This document shows positions 1 to 7,887 of a stretch of 38,452 nucleotides of DNA, in pieces (position 1 is the stretch's first letter; each line of letters opens with the position of its first letter). The notes under the pieces were generated by a model. The model was not told the origin of the DNA. It worked only from the letters and a program-made list of their open reading frames with translations, and ran no database searches. Made by a program: the position numbers and the translations under genes. Source of the DNA: Candidatus Dadabacteria bacterium (GTDB lineage: Bacteria; Desulfobacterota_D; UBA1144; Nemesobacterales; Nemesobacteraceae); contig JAPOYE010000017.1 in assembly GCA_026706695.1 (NCBI GenBank), forward strand, positions 1-38,452, in the 5' to 3' direction.

Positions 1-313
1 GGTGATTGTGTGGTGATTTGGTATCCATGCTTAGGGGTTATACCCGTAAACATGGGAAAAAGCCAGAGCCCCGTTTTAACTTCCCCAAAACTTTAAATAA
101 AATTACTGCCTGCAACTAGCGTGAAAAAGCCGTGCCGCTGAGGCCGAAACATCTTGACATTTTTCCTCATTGTGTGTATTTACTAAAAGTAATTTCAGCC
201 GCATGGTACTAGGTGTTAAATACGCTTGTCAGGCAGAAGCGGGATTCCCATGGAAAAGCGGTGTGGATTTTCTGCAGAGCAGACTTTTCTCTTGGCAAGT
301 TCGATTTTAGATA
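1..313. other. Non-coding region upstream of rho promoter
   Basis: No convincing protein or structured RNA gene could be read here on either strand. A TTGACA hexamer at 154-159 is followed 17 bases later only by TATTTA, so it is a weak promoter candidate at best. The stretch is AT-rich in places and probably belongs to the intergenic region before rho; whatever gene precedes it lies outside the window. Confidence 0.4.
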
Positions 314-342
314 TTGACAAGCTCGTTACGCGGCAATACTAT
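314..342 (+). promoter_or_regulatory. Sigma70-type promoter of rho
   Basis: TTGACA at 314-319 (perfect -35) is followed after 17 bases by TACTAT at 337-342 (5 of 6 matches to the -10 box). Transcription would start near 349, leaving a leader of about 130 bases before the rho start codon. This is the best promoter match on the plus strand of the window. Confidence 0.75.
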
Positions 343-374
343 TAACTGTATCGGTTGTACTGATTTTTCATTTT

Positions 375-471
375 GAACTCTTAACGTGCGAGATTGTCGC
401 ATTCCTAACACTTCAAAAGAGTTCGATTATTTTTTGAACCAAAAAATTTAACAATGCCTTAGTTCAAGGAG
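375..471 (+). promoter_or_regulatory. Foldable rho 5' leader with competing pairings
   Basis: An 8-bp stem pairs GAACTCTT (375-382) with AAGAGTTC (417-424), and encloses a second hairpin TGCGA/TCGCA (387-391 with 397-401, loop of 5). TTGAAC at 434-439 can pair with GTTCAA at 462-467, which takes in the first two bases of the Shine-Dalgarno AAGGAG (466-471). Alternatively TTTTGAA (432-438) can pair with TTCAAAA (412-418). These pairings are partly exclusive, as in leader-controlled genes. Rho is known to control its own synthesis in several bacteria; a role for this leader is inferred, not shown. Confidence 0.4.
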
Positions 472-480
472 TTTTACCGT

Positions 481-1806
481 ATGGCAAAAGTTTCTAAAGC
501 GGAAGCTGCGGATGCTGTCCAGAAAAAGGGGGAGCAGAAAAACGGAAACGGCAAGCTGCTTTACCTGAACGATCTCAGGGCGAAGAAGCCCTCGGACCTG
601 ATAAAACTTAGCAGACAGGCCGGCATTGAAGATACCGCCAGAATGGCGAAACAGGATCTTATCTATTCCCTGCTCAAGGCACAGAGTGAAAGCCATGGTT
701 CCATAATAGCCGAAGGGGTGCTTGAGATCTTGGCCGAAGGTTATGGCTTTCTGAGGTCTCCCAAATACAGCTATCTGCCTAGTCCGGACGACATATACGT
801 TTCGAAATCCCAGATAAGATCTTTCAGCCTGAAAACCGGGGACACGATAAAAGGCCTTGTGAGACTCCCGAGAGAAGGGGAGAAAAACCTGGCCCTTCTC
901 AAAATAGAGGAGGCAAACTACGACTCTCCCGAGATATGCAGGCAGAGAACGCCTTTTGAGGGACTCATCCCCCTTCACCCGGAAGAGAAAATAGATCTTG
1001 AATATGAAAAAGATGAGTTCTGCTCAAGGGTGATGAATCTTTTCGTGCCCGTGGGGAAGGGGCAGAGAGCTGTGATAGTGGCTCCTCCCCGCACTGGCAA
1101 GACCATAATAATCCAGAGAATAGCCAATGCGATAACCGAGAATCACCCCGAAATTGAGCTTTTCGTTCTGCTCATAGATGAGCGCCCGGAGGAGGTCACC
1201 GACATGCAGAGGTCGGTCAAGGGGGAAGTCGTGAGTTCGACTTTCGATGAACCGGCGCAAAGGCACATACAGGTTGCCGACATGGTGATCGAGAAGGCCA
1301 AAAGATATGTCGAGCACGGAAAGGATGTAGTTATCCTGCTCGACAGCCTTACCAGGCTTGCAAGAGCGAGCAACACGGTGACTCCCGCAAGCGGGAAAGT
1401 GCTCTCTGGAGGAATAGAGGCAAACGCTCTTCAGCGACCCAAGAGATTTTTCGGGGCGGCGAGAAACACAGAGGAGGGAGGAAGCCTTACCATAATAGCT
1501 ACCGCCCTTATAGATACCGGAAGCCGCATGGACGAGGTTATCTTCGAGGAGTTCAAGGGAACAGGGAACATGGAAGTGTATCTTGACCGCCGCCTTGCGG
1601 AGAGAAGGATCTTCCCTGCCATAGATATTCAGAGATCGGGAACCAGAAAGGAAGAGCTTCTTATCGCGGAGTCCGAGCTTAACCGCATATGGCTTCTCAG
1701 GAAAATCCTCAACCCGATGAACACCACCGAGGCAATGGAATTTCTGCTTGACAAGCTCCGGGGGACCGAAAGCAACACGGATTTTCTCAACATGATGCAC
1801 CAGTAA
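481..1806 (+). CDS. rho: Transcription termination factor Rho
   Basis: Rho is a ring-shaped hexameric RNA helicase that binds C-rich nascent RNA and uses ATP to end transcription. The 441 residues have the usual layout: an N-terminal Rho-N segment (about 28-70), a cold-shock-like RNA-binding domain (about 75-145) and a RecA-type ATPase core. The Walker A motif APPRTGKT is at 201-208 (E. coli has APPKAGKT) and Walker B VVILLD is at 283-288. Length is normal; there is no long inserted domain of the kind seen in Actinobacteria. The ATG has an AAGGAG ribosome site at 466-471, nine bases upstream. It is monocistronic as far as can be seen, with its own promoter and a foldable leader. Confidence 0.98.
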   Translation: MAKVSKAEAADAVQKKGEQKNGNGKLLYLNDLRAKKPSDLIKLSRQAGIEDTARMAKQDLIYSLLKAQSESHGSIIAEGVLEILAEGYGFLRSPKYSYLPSPDDIYVSKSQIRSFSLKTGDTIKGLVRLPREGEKNLALLKIEEANYDSPEICRQRTPFEGLIPLHPEEKIDLEYEKDEFCSRVMNLFVPVGKGQRAVIVAPPRTGKTIIIQRIANAITENHPEIELFVLLIDERPEEVTDMQRSVKGEVVSSTFDEPAQRHIQVADMVIEKAKRYVEHGKDVVILLDSLTRLARASNTVTPASGKVLSGGIEANALQRPKRFFGAARNTEEGGSLTIIATALIDTGSRMDEVIFEEFKGTGNMEVYLDRRLAERRIFPAIDIQRSGTRKEELLIAESELNRIWLLRKILNPMNTTEAMEFLLDKLRGTESNTDFLNMMHQ

Positions 1807-2055
1807 GACCCTCTGGTGCCTGAACCGGTTCGGAAGAACCGCCATGGCGAATCAATGCTCGGCGAGTTCTTCCACACAATCGTTGCCAGACAGTTCAGAG
1901 TGCTTCGCGATGGCGACCGTTTCTGGTACGAGCACAGCCTGTCACGGGACGAACTGGAAGAAGTAAGAAGTACGAAACTTGCCCACATTATCCGAAGAAA
2001 CACCGACATTGACGATGAAATCGGAGATAACGTGTTTATAGTTATCTCCGAATAA
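1807..2055 (+). pseudogene. C-terminal remnant of an animal-type haem peroxidase
   Basis: Directly after the rho stop, in the same frame, about 80 codons read as the extreme C-terminus of the animal haem peroxidase family found in some bacteria. Recognisable parts are a helix around GEFFHTIVARQF, then LRDGDRFWYE, an acidic LSRDELEEV helix, and ADVIRRNT-like HIIRRNTDID, ending in DNVF. Full enzymes of this family have over 500 residues; the haem-binding and catalytic part is missing. The only start is a GTG at 1816 with no clear ribosome site. I take it as the broken end of a gene whose front was deleted when rho, or the region before it, was joined here. The family assignment comes from remembered motifs and is not a search result. 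Confidence 0.65.
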
Positions 2056-2308
2056 TCATCCCCTAATTTTTCCCACAAGGGAGTCCGGGCATTGCCGCTT
2101 CATGTGTAAGAAAAGAACAAATCCAATTTGTTTCCTGCAGTTTTATCGAAAATTCTTGACCCTGAACCGACTCTTGTAGTAAAGTGAAAACGAGGGTTTT
2201 TTACTAATTGCCGGTTATTAAATGCTGAGATTCAGGGCGGGGGATAATTGTCTTGAAGGAACCCGGCACGTTTAAGATTTTGTCTGGCTTGCACAAAAGG
2301 AGAGCGTT
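2056..2308. other. Intergenic region with hairpin and promoter candidate
   Basis: There is no gene here. An AT-rich inverted repeat, AACAAAT/ATTTGTT (2116-2122 with 2126-2132, 3-base loop), lies upstream of a weak promoter candidate for the large gene that follows. It could be a protein-binding site; there is no T-tract after it, so it does not look like a terminator. Confidence 0.3.
2156..2185 (+). promoter_or_regulatory. Candidate promoter of the 898-residue secreted protein
   Basis: TTGACC (2156-2161, 5 of 6) is followed after 18 bases by TAAAGT (2180-2185, 4 of 6). The leader would be about 115 bases. The match is modest but is the best in this gap. Confidence 0.4.
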
Positions 2309-5005
2309 ATGAGAGCTTCCACAAAGATGGTTTCCGCGGCAAAAAACAGAAGCGGACCAATGTTTTTTATATGCGCGCTGGCATTGCTTATTTTCTTCTC
2401 CGGTACAGTTCCCCTTGGCGCGCACGAGGCTGAAGGACATGTTGAGGGCTATAATGTCGAGGAGCATCCTTACACCACGACCGCCAGCGACGTCGATCCT
2501 GCGGACAGGGAAAGCGTTTACAACTTTCTCCTGCATGTGAGGGCCCACTTTAAGGATCCTCCCAGCCTTAACATACTCACAGCACTGAAGGAGCTGTCGT
2601 CGACGGAAGGTGGGGACTGGAGAAACGACACAACTTACCTTATACGGGTGAATGATTTTATACGAGCGAATGACAGAGCCAAGGTGATTTATCACGCATA
2701 CTATCCTGTGACGCAAGACGGAAGCCTGGACGGTTCAAGCGTCGTGCGGAATCTTGTCAAGGTTGCGAACGAAAAGGAAGAAGGAGGCTGCGTTCCGTAC
2801 ACTCTTGACGGGGCGGACAGGTGGGCTTGCGCGGCTAAATTCAGGTCCGTGGGGTATAATCCCGCAACCAACGCTGTCTGGATCGTGGGTTTTCACCATG
2901 ATTTCGAAGAAGTGTCTTTCGCCAAGAACACATGTCCCTACTACGTTCCCGGGACCAGTGCCATTGACGTAAAGGATACCAAGACCCTTAAGAAGTTTGT
3001 AGACGAATTCGCGGAACACTACAGGATGCAGAGAGAAATCGTGGGCGAGGGAATTACGATTGTGCAAAGGCACTGCTGGAGAGTGCTGCCCTGGAAATAC
3101 GGTTCTATCTACCTGTTTATGGTATCTCATCCCAGCAACCGCGTGATTTTTAATGCAAATTCTCCGACGATTGAAGGCAGGAATATTTATGCTGAAGACG
3201 AAAACGGCTGCGTGGTCACGGAAGAGATAGACAGGGTAGTGGCGGGAGAAAAACAACAGTGCAAGAGTTTGGGGTACCTGAGCGAGGATGACAAGAAGGA
3301 AGCCTTTTTTGAATATCTCTGGGATGACCCGAACGTAGAGGGTGACGAAATCGACATCTATACCGAGTGTCCGAATGGTCCGCTTACCTGCACCCCGGGC
3401 AGGTCACACAAGGTGGGCTATGTTACAACAATTGAGTCTTCACATGGAGAAGGTGAGACGCGTGTCGTAGGTTCCGGATTTTATCCCGGGACGCGGGAGG
3501 ACCGGGATGATGGTGACGGGTGCGCTATTGCAGGGGCCGGGCATAAAGTTCAGGGAGCCGTACTCAATCTGTTTTTGATAATCTCCGTACTGTTTTCCGC
3601 AGTTTGGGCAGGAAACCGCTACAGGGAGAGACGGACAGTTGGAAAAAAAGAAGGAGCCGGGAGAAGCGTGTTTACAAGCCTTTTCGTGAGCGCATTAGCA
3701 TTGCTGGTTCTGTTCTCATGGGGAAGCAGCGCGGTTGCACACGAGGTGGGGGGGCATACCTATACCACTACTGCGGGAGAGGTTGACGAGGCGGACGAGG
3801 TAGACATGAAGGAATTCTTGCTGCACGCGAAGGCTCACTGGGCGGGCATTGAAACTTCCAGTGAGAACATAAAGTTCGAACAGAGCCTGACTGAGGAGGG
3901 GAGTGATTGGAATAGCGGCACCGTATACCTGATGGCGATAACTGAGGAGGGGACGATTCTTGTTCACGGGGAAGACCGGAGTGTGCAGAACGGGACATTG
4001 CTTCACTACAGGACAAACGAGTTCGGGGAACGGGAGAGCTTTCTTCACGAGGAAGTACAGGGACTTGTTGACGCGGCAAAGGGAGATGAGGAGGGGGGTT
4101 GCGTTAGATACGGTCACGAGGAAGAGGGAGAAGAGGATCATGGTATGAGGGTGGCGTGTGCGGTCAAGTTCAAACATCCCGTGTGGAACGCGAACAGCGA
4201 AAGCAACCTCATTCTGATAGCGGGATATCACCACGATCATGAGGAGCATGAAGATACGGAGATAAGTTTTGCCGGTATACAATGTCCGTACTTTGCGGAG
4301 GTAAGGAACGAATCACCTTTCTTCTTCCAGGGGATAAGCGCCAACGAGGTTGTGGACAACGAAACGCTAAAGGAGTTCGTAGACCAGTTTGCTATCCACT
4401 TTGAGGAGCAGGTGAGCTTGGCCGGGAGGGATTTGGCTGGGTTAGCCGTTATTCGTAACTGCTGGAGGGTGTTGCCGTGGAAGTATGAGGATAGCGGCAC
4501 CTACATTTTTATAATGACAGAAGACAAGCTAGTGTTTTTCAACGGGTTGGACCCCGCGCTTGAGAACGGCACTTTGAATCCGGAAGATGAAAATGGTTGC
4601 CTAATCGGGGATGAGGTGGTGAATGTGGCGCTTGAAGGTCCGGACGCGAGGCAATGCAAGGACTTGGGATTGCTGCCGGAGAGTTCCGAGGGTTTTATAG
4701 AGTATCTGTGGAACGATCCATTGAATCCGGATGACGATATAGACGTATTTACGGAGTGTCCGAACGGTCCGCGCACGTGTTCTCCCGGGACAACGCCAAA
4801 GGTGAGTTATCTTGTGTCTGTAGATTTTTTGGGACAGAAATTTATAATCGGTTCCGGGTATCATCCTAGGAGCGGTGGAGATGATGGCGGCGGGTGTGCC
4901 GTTGCGGGGAGTGGCAGCGGGGTCAAGGGGGCGGTGTTCGGTCTGTTTTTGGTGGTATCGGTATTGTTCTCAGTGGTTTTTTGGAGAAACCGTTCTGCTA
5001 GATAA
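2309..5005 (+). CDS. Exported tandem Cache-like protein; fusion of two paralogous secreted units
   Basis: The 898 residues are two homologous halves, 1-450 and about 454-898. Each half has a signal peptide (hydrophobic cores 17-32 and 456-471, both followed by AHE..GH), about 360 extracytoplasmic residues, and a C-terminal tail: Asp/Gly-rich stretch, Gly-Cys (C405, C863), hydrophobic span, then Arg/Asn. Nine cysteines match one for one between halves: 161/598, 174/617, 209/659, 256/718, 301/764, 318/783, 354/817, 361/824, 405/863. Shared blocks include CWRVLPWKY, DENGC, ECPNGP and a GFHHD/GYHHD motif. The order of strands, the GxxxxPxxxG-like segments and the ending GSGFYP/GSGYHP resemble two sCache-type ligand-binding domains per half. 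No kinase, chemotaxis or enzyme domain is attached, so function is unknown. Ribosome site AAGGAG is at 2297-2302. A possible internal start at 3668 is listed separately. Confidence 0.75.
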   Translation: MRASTKMVSAAKNRSGPMFFICALALLIFFSGTVPLGAHEAEGHVEGYNVEEHPYTTTASDVDPADRESVYNFLLHVRAHFKDPPSLNILTALKELSSTEGGDWRNDTTYLIRVNDFIRANDRAKVIYHAYYPVTQDGSLDGSSVVRNLVKVANEKEEGGCVPYTLDGADRWACAAKFRSVGYNPATNAVWIVGFHHDFEEVSFAKNTCPYYVPGTSAIDVKDTKTLKKFVDEFAEHYRMQREIVGEGITIVQRHCWRVLPWKYGSIYLFMVSHPSNRVIFNANSPTIEGRNIYAEDENGCVVTEEIDRVVAGEKQQCKSLGYLSEDDKKEAFFEYLWDDPNVEGDEIDIYTECPNGPLTCTPGRSHKVGYVTTIESSHGEGETRVVGSGFYPGTREDRDDGDGCAIAGAGHKVQGAVLNLFLIISVLFSAVWAGNRYRERRTVGKKEGAGRSVFTSLFVSALALLVLFSWGSSAVAHEVGGHTYTTTAGEVDEADEVDMKEFLLHAKAHWAGIETSSENIKFEQSLTEEGSDWNSGTVYLMAITEEGTILVHGEDRSVQNGTLLHYRTNEFGERESFLHEEVQGLVDAAKGDEEGGCVRYGHEEEGEEDHGMRVACAVKFKHPVWNANSESNLILIAGYHHDHEEHEDTEISFAGIQCPYFAEVRNESPFFFQGISANEVVDNETLKEFVDQFAIHFEEQVSLAGRDLAGLAVIRNCWRVLPWKYEDSGTYIFIMTEDKLVFFNGLDPALENGTLNPEDENGCLIGDEVVNVALEGPDARQCKDLGLLPESSEGFIEYLWNDPLNPDDDIDVFTECPNGPRTCSPGTTPKVSYLVSVDFLGQKFIIGSGYHPRSGGDDGGGCAVAGSGSGVKGAVFGLFLVVSVLFSVVFWRNRSAR
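3651..3670 (+). promoter_or_regulatory. Possible internal ribosome site and GTG restart
   Basis: Inside the large gene, AAGGAG at 3651-3656 is followed 11 bases later by an in-frame GTG at 3668 (Val454). From there the reading frame begins MFTSLFVSALALL, an ordinary signal peptide, and covers exactly the second unit. This looks like the relic, or still working, translation start of a formerly separate second gene. Confidence 0.45.
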
Positions 5006-5153
5006 AAGGACATGATGGTTTGAGCGTGAAGAGCACCCTGAAAGGTCAAGCTCAGGACTGAAAATATCCGTTGGGAATTCTCCAGAACCTTTCTGAAAAA
5101 CTGAGAGGGTAGAGGGCATGTGCCCGTAGAAGAGTTAATCCTTCCCGTTTAGT

Positions 5154-5636
5154 TTACCGTTCCGTACTCTTGCCCATGTCGGCTTTCTGCCTGACCCTGC
5201 GTAATCTGGGTTCTATAATCTTGCCCCTGCTCACCGTTAAGCCGTGTTCCGACAGGCACTTCTTGGCAAGGCGGAACACTCCTTCCGTTATTTGATGTCT
5301 CAGCAGAAAGTGGCGGAACTTGCAAATAGTACTCTCGTCCGGAATTCTCTGCATTGACACGCCGGCAAAGCGGCGCATGGACTCAATGTCATAAAGGCTT
5401 TCTTCCATTGCCGGGTCTGACAGACCGTACCATTGTTGCATCAGGTAAATTCGCAGCATAACCTTGGGCGGAACAGGTCGGCGTCCCCTGCGCGACTTCG
5501 GATATTTGCTTAGTATGGGTTCAAGCAGTGGTTCCCACGGCAGGATTTTGTCCATTTTTTCAAGGAACCGCTGTCTGCGGGTTATTTTCTTTTTGTTTTT
5601 GTAGGCTAAATCAGAAAAACTGGGCTTGTTCGGCAT
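5154..5636 (-). pseudogene. Truncated IS5-family transposase
   Basis: The first ~140 residues match the N-terminal part of IS5-family DDE transposases: the basic start MPNKPSFSDLAYKNKKK, LPWEPLLEPI, RRGRRPVPPKVMLRIYLMQQWYGLSDPAMEESLYD, and PDESTICKFRHFL. In full enzymes (about 310-340 residues) this is followed by the first catalytic Asp and the rest of the RNase H-like domain. Here the reading turns into an Arg-rich tail and stops at 160 residues, so no catalytic core remains and none was found in the 148 bases beyond. I chose ATG 5636 rather than an upstream GTG at 5651 because IS5 proteins usually begin this way. No terminal inverted repeats could be paired. It cannot transpose by itself. 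Confidence 0.8.
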
Positions 5637-5697
5637 TGCCCCCGTCCTCACTTCTCCATAATACTATACCACAGCGGCTCGATTGAGATTTATCGCA

Positions 5698-5738
5698 TTG
5701 AGTTAGGCCCTTAAATAGTACATACTTAACGCTTAAGT
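5698..5738 (+). promoter_or_regulatory. Candidate promoter with overlapping dyad operator
   Basis: TTGAGT (5698-5703) and CATACT (5721-5726) are 17 bases apart, each 4 of 6. A perfect dyad, ACTTAA/TTAAGT around a CGC centre (5724-5738), overlaps the -10 box and ends six bases before the ATG at 5745. Such placement is typical of a repressor site. Which protein binds is unknown. Confidence 0.4.
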
Positions 5739-5744
5739 CTGGTT

Positions 5745-6470
5745 ATGAACATGAGCGAACCCAAAGACAGCCAGCTTGACTTAAGCGAGAAAGGAAGAGG
5801 GGGCGAGTCCCTTGACAGGAGGCTTTTCATGCAGTTTCTGGGTTTCGGGGGTATTGATCCGGTGCTTGAATCCCTTTTGGTTCGGGATCTTGAGAATTCT
5901 TCCTTAGCGGCGGTTCTTTATTCGGACGTAAATGATTACAAAGGCGCAGGCCTTTTGACCATGAGCGAGACTCCCGAATTTTTCGTCACGGAACTCAGGC
6001 AATTTCTCTCTGACTCCTCTTTTGCCACACTTAAGCCGAAGCCTGAGTACACGATGCTCGGAAGGACGTACTCGCTCGGTTATGAAAAGGAACTCGAAAG
6101 AACCCTGATTTCGGGCCCGAAGCAGAAAATCTTTGACCCGGAACTTGTCTGGGCCATATGGTATCCGCTCAGGAGGGCTAAGGCCTTTGAAACCCTCCCT
6201 TACGAGGAGCAAAGAGCTGTTCTTGGGGAACACGGCAAGGTAGGGTTTCAGTTCGGGGATGCGGGATACGCAAAGGACATCCGTCTTGCGAGCCACGGTC
6301 TTGACAAAAATGACAATGATTTCGTGATAGGGATTCTGGGCAGAGATCTCTATCCTCTTTCCGCACTGGTGGAGAGGATGAGAAAGACGCGGCAGACTTC
6401 AAGGCACCTTGAAAGCCTAGGACCGTTTTTTATCGGCAAAAAACTGTTTTCAACCGGACAGGCCATATGA
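5745..6470 (+). CDS. Chlorite dismutase (Cld/HemQ) family haem protein
   Basis: The 241 residues fit the chlorite dismutase family, which includes true chlorite dismutases and the coproheme decarboxylase HemQ. The N-terminal half has YSDVNDYKGAG and LGRTYSLGYEKELE. The C-terminal half has the typical chain VWAIWYPLRRAKAF (135-148), EEQRAVLGEHG, a His just before GLDKNDNDF (H184), and the ending MRKTRQTSRHLESLGPFFIGK. His184 is the likely axial haem ligand by position. The distal Arg that marks real chlorite-degrading enzymes could not be assigned with certainty, so chlorite activity should not be assumed. The gene heads an operon with ftsY (4-base ATGA overlap). ATG 5745 and ATG 5751 are both possible starts; neither has a good ribosome site. 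Confidence 0.75.
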   Translation: MNMSEPKDSQLDLSEKGRGGESLDRRLFMQFLGFGGIDPVLESLLVRDLENSSLAAVLYSDVNDYKGAGLLTMSETPEFFVTELRQFLSDSSFATLKPKPEYTMLGRTYSLGYEKELERTLISGPKQKIFDPELVWAIWYPLRRAKAFETLPYEEQRAVLGEHGKVGFQFGDAGYAKDIRLASHGLDKNDNDFVIGILGRDLYPLSALVERMRKTRQTSRHLESLGPFFIGKKLFSTGQAI

Positions 6471-7879
6471 AAGAGGGTACTGAACTTCTATCAGGGCTTG
6501 GAACCCATATCGATCTGGAGATTGCGGTCCCGGTCGCTATAGCAGTCGCCGTACTTGCGGCGGCTTATTTTCTTTTCAGGAAGAAAGAAGTTGCGCCGGA
6601 GACCGTGGCGCAGCAGCAGCCCGAGGCCGTTTCCGCTGAACCTGAAGAGGTGGAGCCACCGCCCGAATCCCCCGCTCCGGAAGCCGCACCCGGGCAAGTT
6701 GTCGAGACTGAACCTGAACCGCAGTTTACCGCGCCCGAACCTGTAGCGGTGGAAGAAGATGTTGTGACGCCGCCTGCGGATTCCGTACCTGTTGCTGAAC
6801 CGATCGAGATTTCCGAAGGGCCGATTTCCCCTGAAGAAACTGAAGCTGAACCCGAAGAACCGAAAGCTGAAGAGGAACCGGAGGAAACCAAGGTTCCCGA
6901 AGAGCCGGAGGAGGAAGTTGTTGCGGAAGAAAAAGAAGATGATACGGAAGGGGATTTCTTCTCGAGACTCAGCTTCGGACTTTCCAAAACTCGCAGGGGG
7001 ATTCTTCAGAATCTTGAGCATGTTTTTTCATCCGGAAAAATTGATGACGCAGCCTGGGATGAGTTCGAGGAGGTACTCATAATGTCGGATATGGGAGTTG
7101 CGACCACCGCGAAGCTGCGAGAGAAAGTCTCATCTGCTGTCGGGGCAGGGGATGGTGGAGACATGGAGAAAATAAAAAGCCTTCTTGAAAAAGAGATCCT
7201 CGACATTCTAAGGGGAGTCGAGAGTCCGGTAGTTGAGCTTTCCGCCAAACCGACGGTTTTCATGGTGGCGGGAGTTAACGGCGTCGGGAAAACTACTTCC
7301 ATAGGAAAAATCGCCAACAGGTTCACACGGGAAGAAAAAAAGGTAATGGTAGCCGCCGCCGACACATTCAGGGCGGCTGCGGTTGAACAGCTAGGGGTGT
7401 GGGCGGAACGGGTGGGAAGCGATTTTCTTCGCGGCCAGACCGGGGCGGACCCCTCCGCCGTAGCTTACGATGCGGTAAAGGCGTCAGTTTCAAGGGGTAT
7501 TGACTTGCTTATAATAGATACCGCCGGGCGGGTTCACACGAAAACGGGGCTTATGGACGAACTCAAGAAGCTGAGGAGAGTGATAGCACGTGAACTCGAG
7601 GGAGCCCCCCATGAAACTCTCCTTGTCGTTGATGCCACTACTGGGCAGAATGCCGTGGAGCAGGCTAGGGTTTTTGGCGAGGCAATCGGGGTGACCGGTA
7701 TAGTGCTTACTAAGCTCGACGGGACCGCCAAGGGGGGAATAATAGTGGCAATAGCGGAACAGTTAGGTCTTCCTGTGAAATACATAGGAGTTGGGGAGGG
7801 TCTCGGGGACCTGCGCGAATTTGACGCCGAACAGTTCACAAGGGCGCTCTTCACATCGGACAAGGAGGCTTTGCACTAG
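6467..7879 (+). CDS. ftsY: Signal recognition particle receptor FtsY
   Basis: FtsY docks ribosome-SRP complexes at the membrane so that membrane proteins are inserted as they are made. This 470-residue form begins with a true membrane span (about 18-37), unlike the E. coli protein, then has a long Pro/Glu-rich acidic linker (about 42-160) and the NG GTPase domain. The G1 loop GVNGVGKTT is at 269-277, the DTFRAAAVEQL element follows, DTAGR is at 351-355 and TKLDGTAKGG starts at 415. The start ATG overlaps the stop of the upstream Cld-family gene, so the two are probably translated together. Three codons separate it from ribD. Confidence 0.97.
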   Translation: MKEGTELLSGLGTHIDLEIAVPVAIAVAVLAAAYFLFRKKEVAPETVAQQQPEAVSAEPEEVEPPPESPAPEAAPGQVVETEPEPQFTAPEPVAVEEDVVTPPADSVPVAEPIEISEGPISPEETEAEPEEPKAEEEPEETKVPEEPEEEVVAEEKEDDTEGDFFSRLSFGLSKTRRGILQNLEHVFSSGKIDDAAWDEFEEVLIMSDMGVATTAKLREKVSSAVGAGDGGDMEKIKSLLEKEILDILRGVESPVVELSAKPTVFMVAGVNGVGKTTSIGKIANRFTREEKKVMVAAADTFRAAAVEQLGVWAERVGSDFLRGQTGADPSAVAYDAVKASVSRGIDLLIIDTAGRVHTKTGLMDELKKLRRVIARELEGAPHETLLVVDATTGQNAVEQARVFGEAIGVTGIVLTKLDGTAKGGIIVAIAEQLGLPVKYIGVGEGLGDLREFDAEQFTRALFTSDKEALH

Positions 7880-7887
7880 ATTTTTTG

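Noticed and set aside
1-480. A tRNA, 6S RNA, tmRNA or riboswitch upstream of rho
   Set aside because: No cloverleaf, conserved core or known aptamer pattern could be drawn; only the leader pairings reported above were found.
1024-1845. A 273-codon frame antisense to rho
   Set aside because: A shadow of a highly conserved gene; composition is implausible for a protein.
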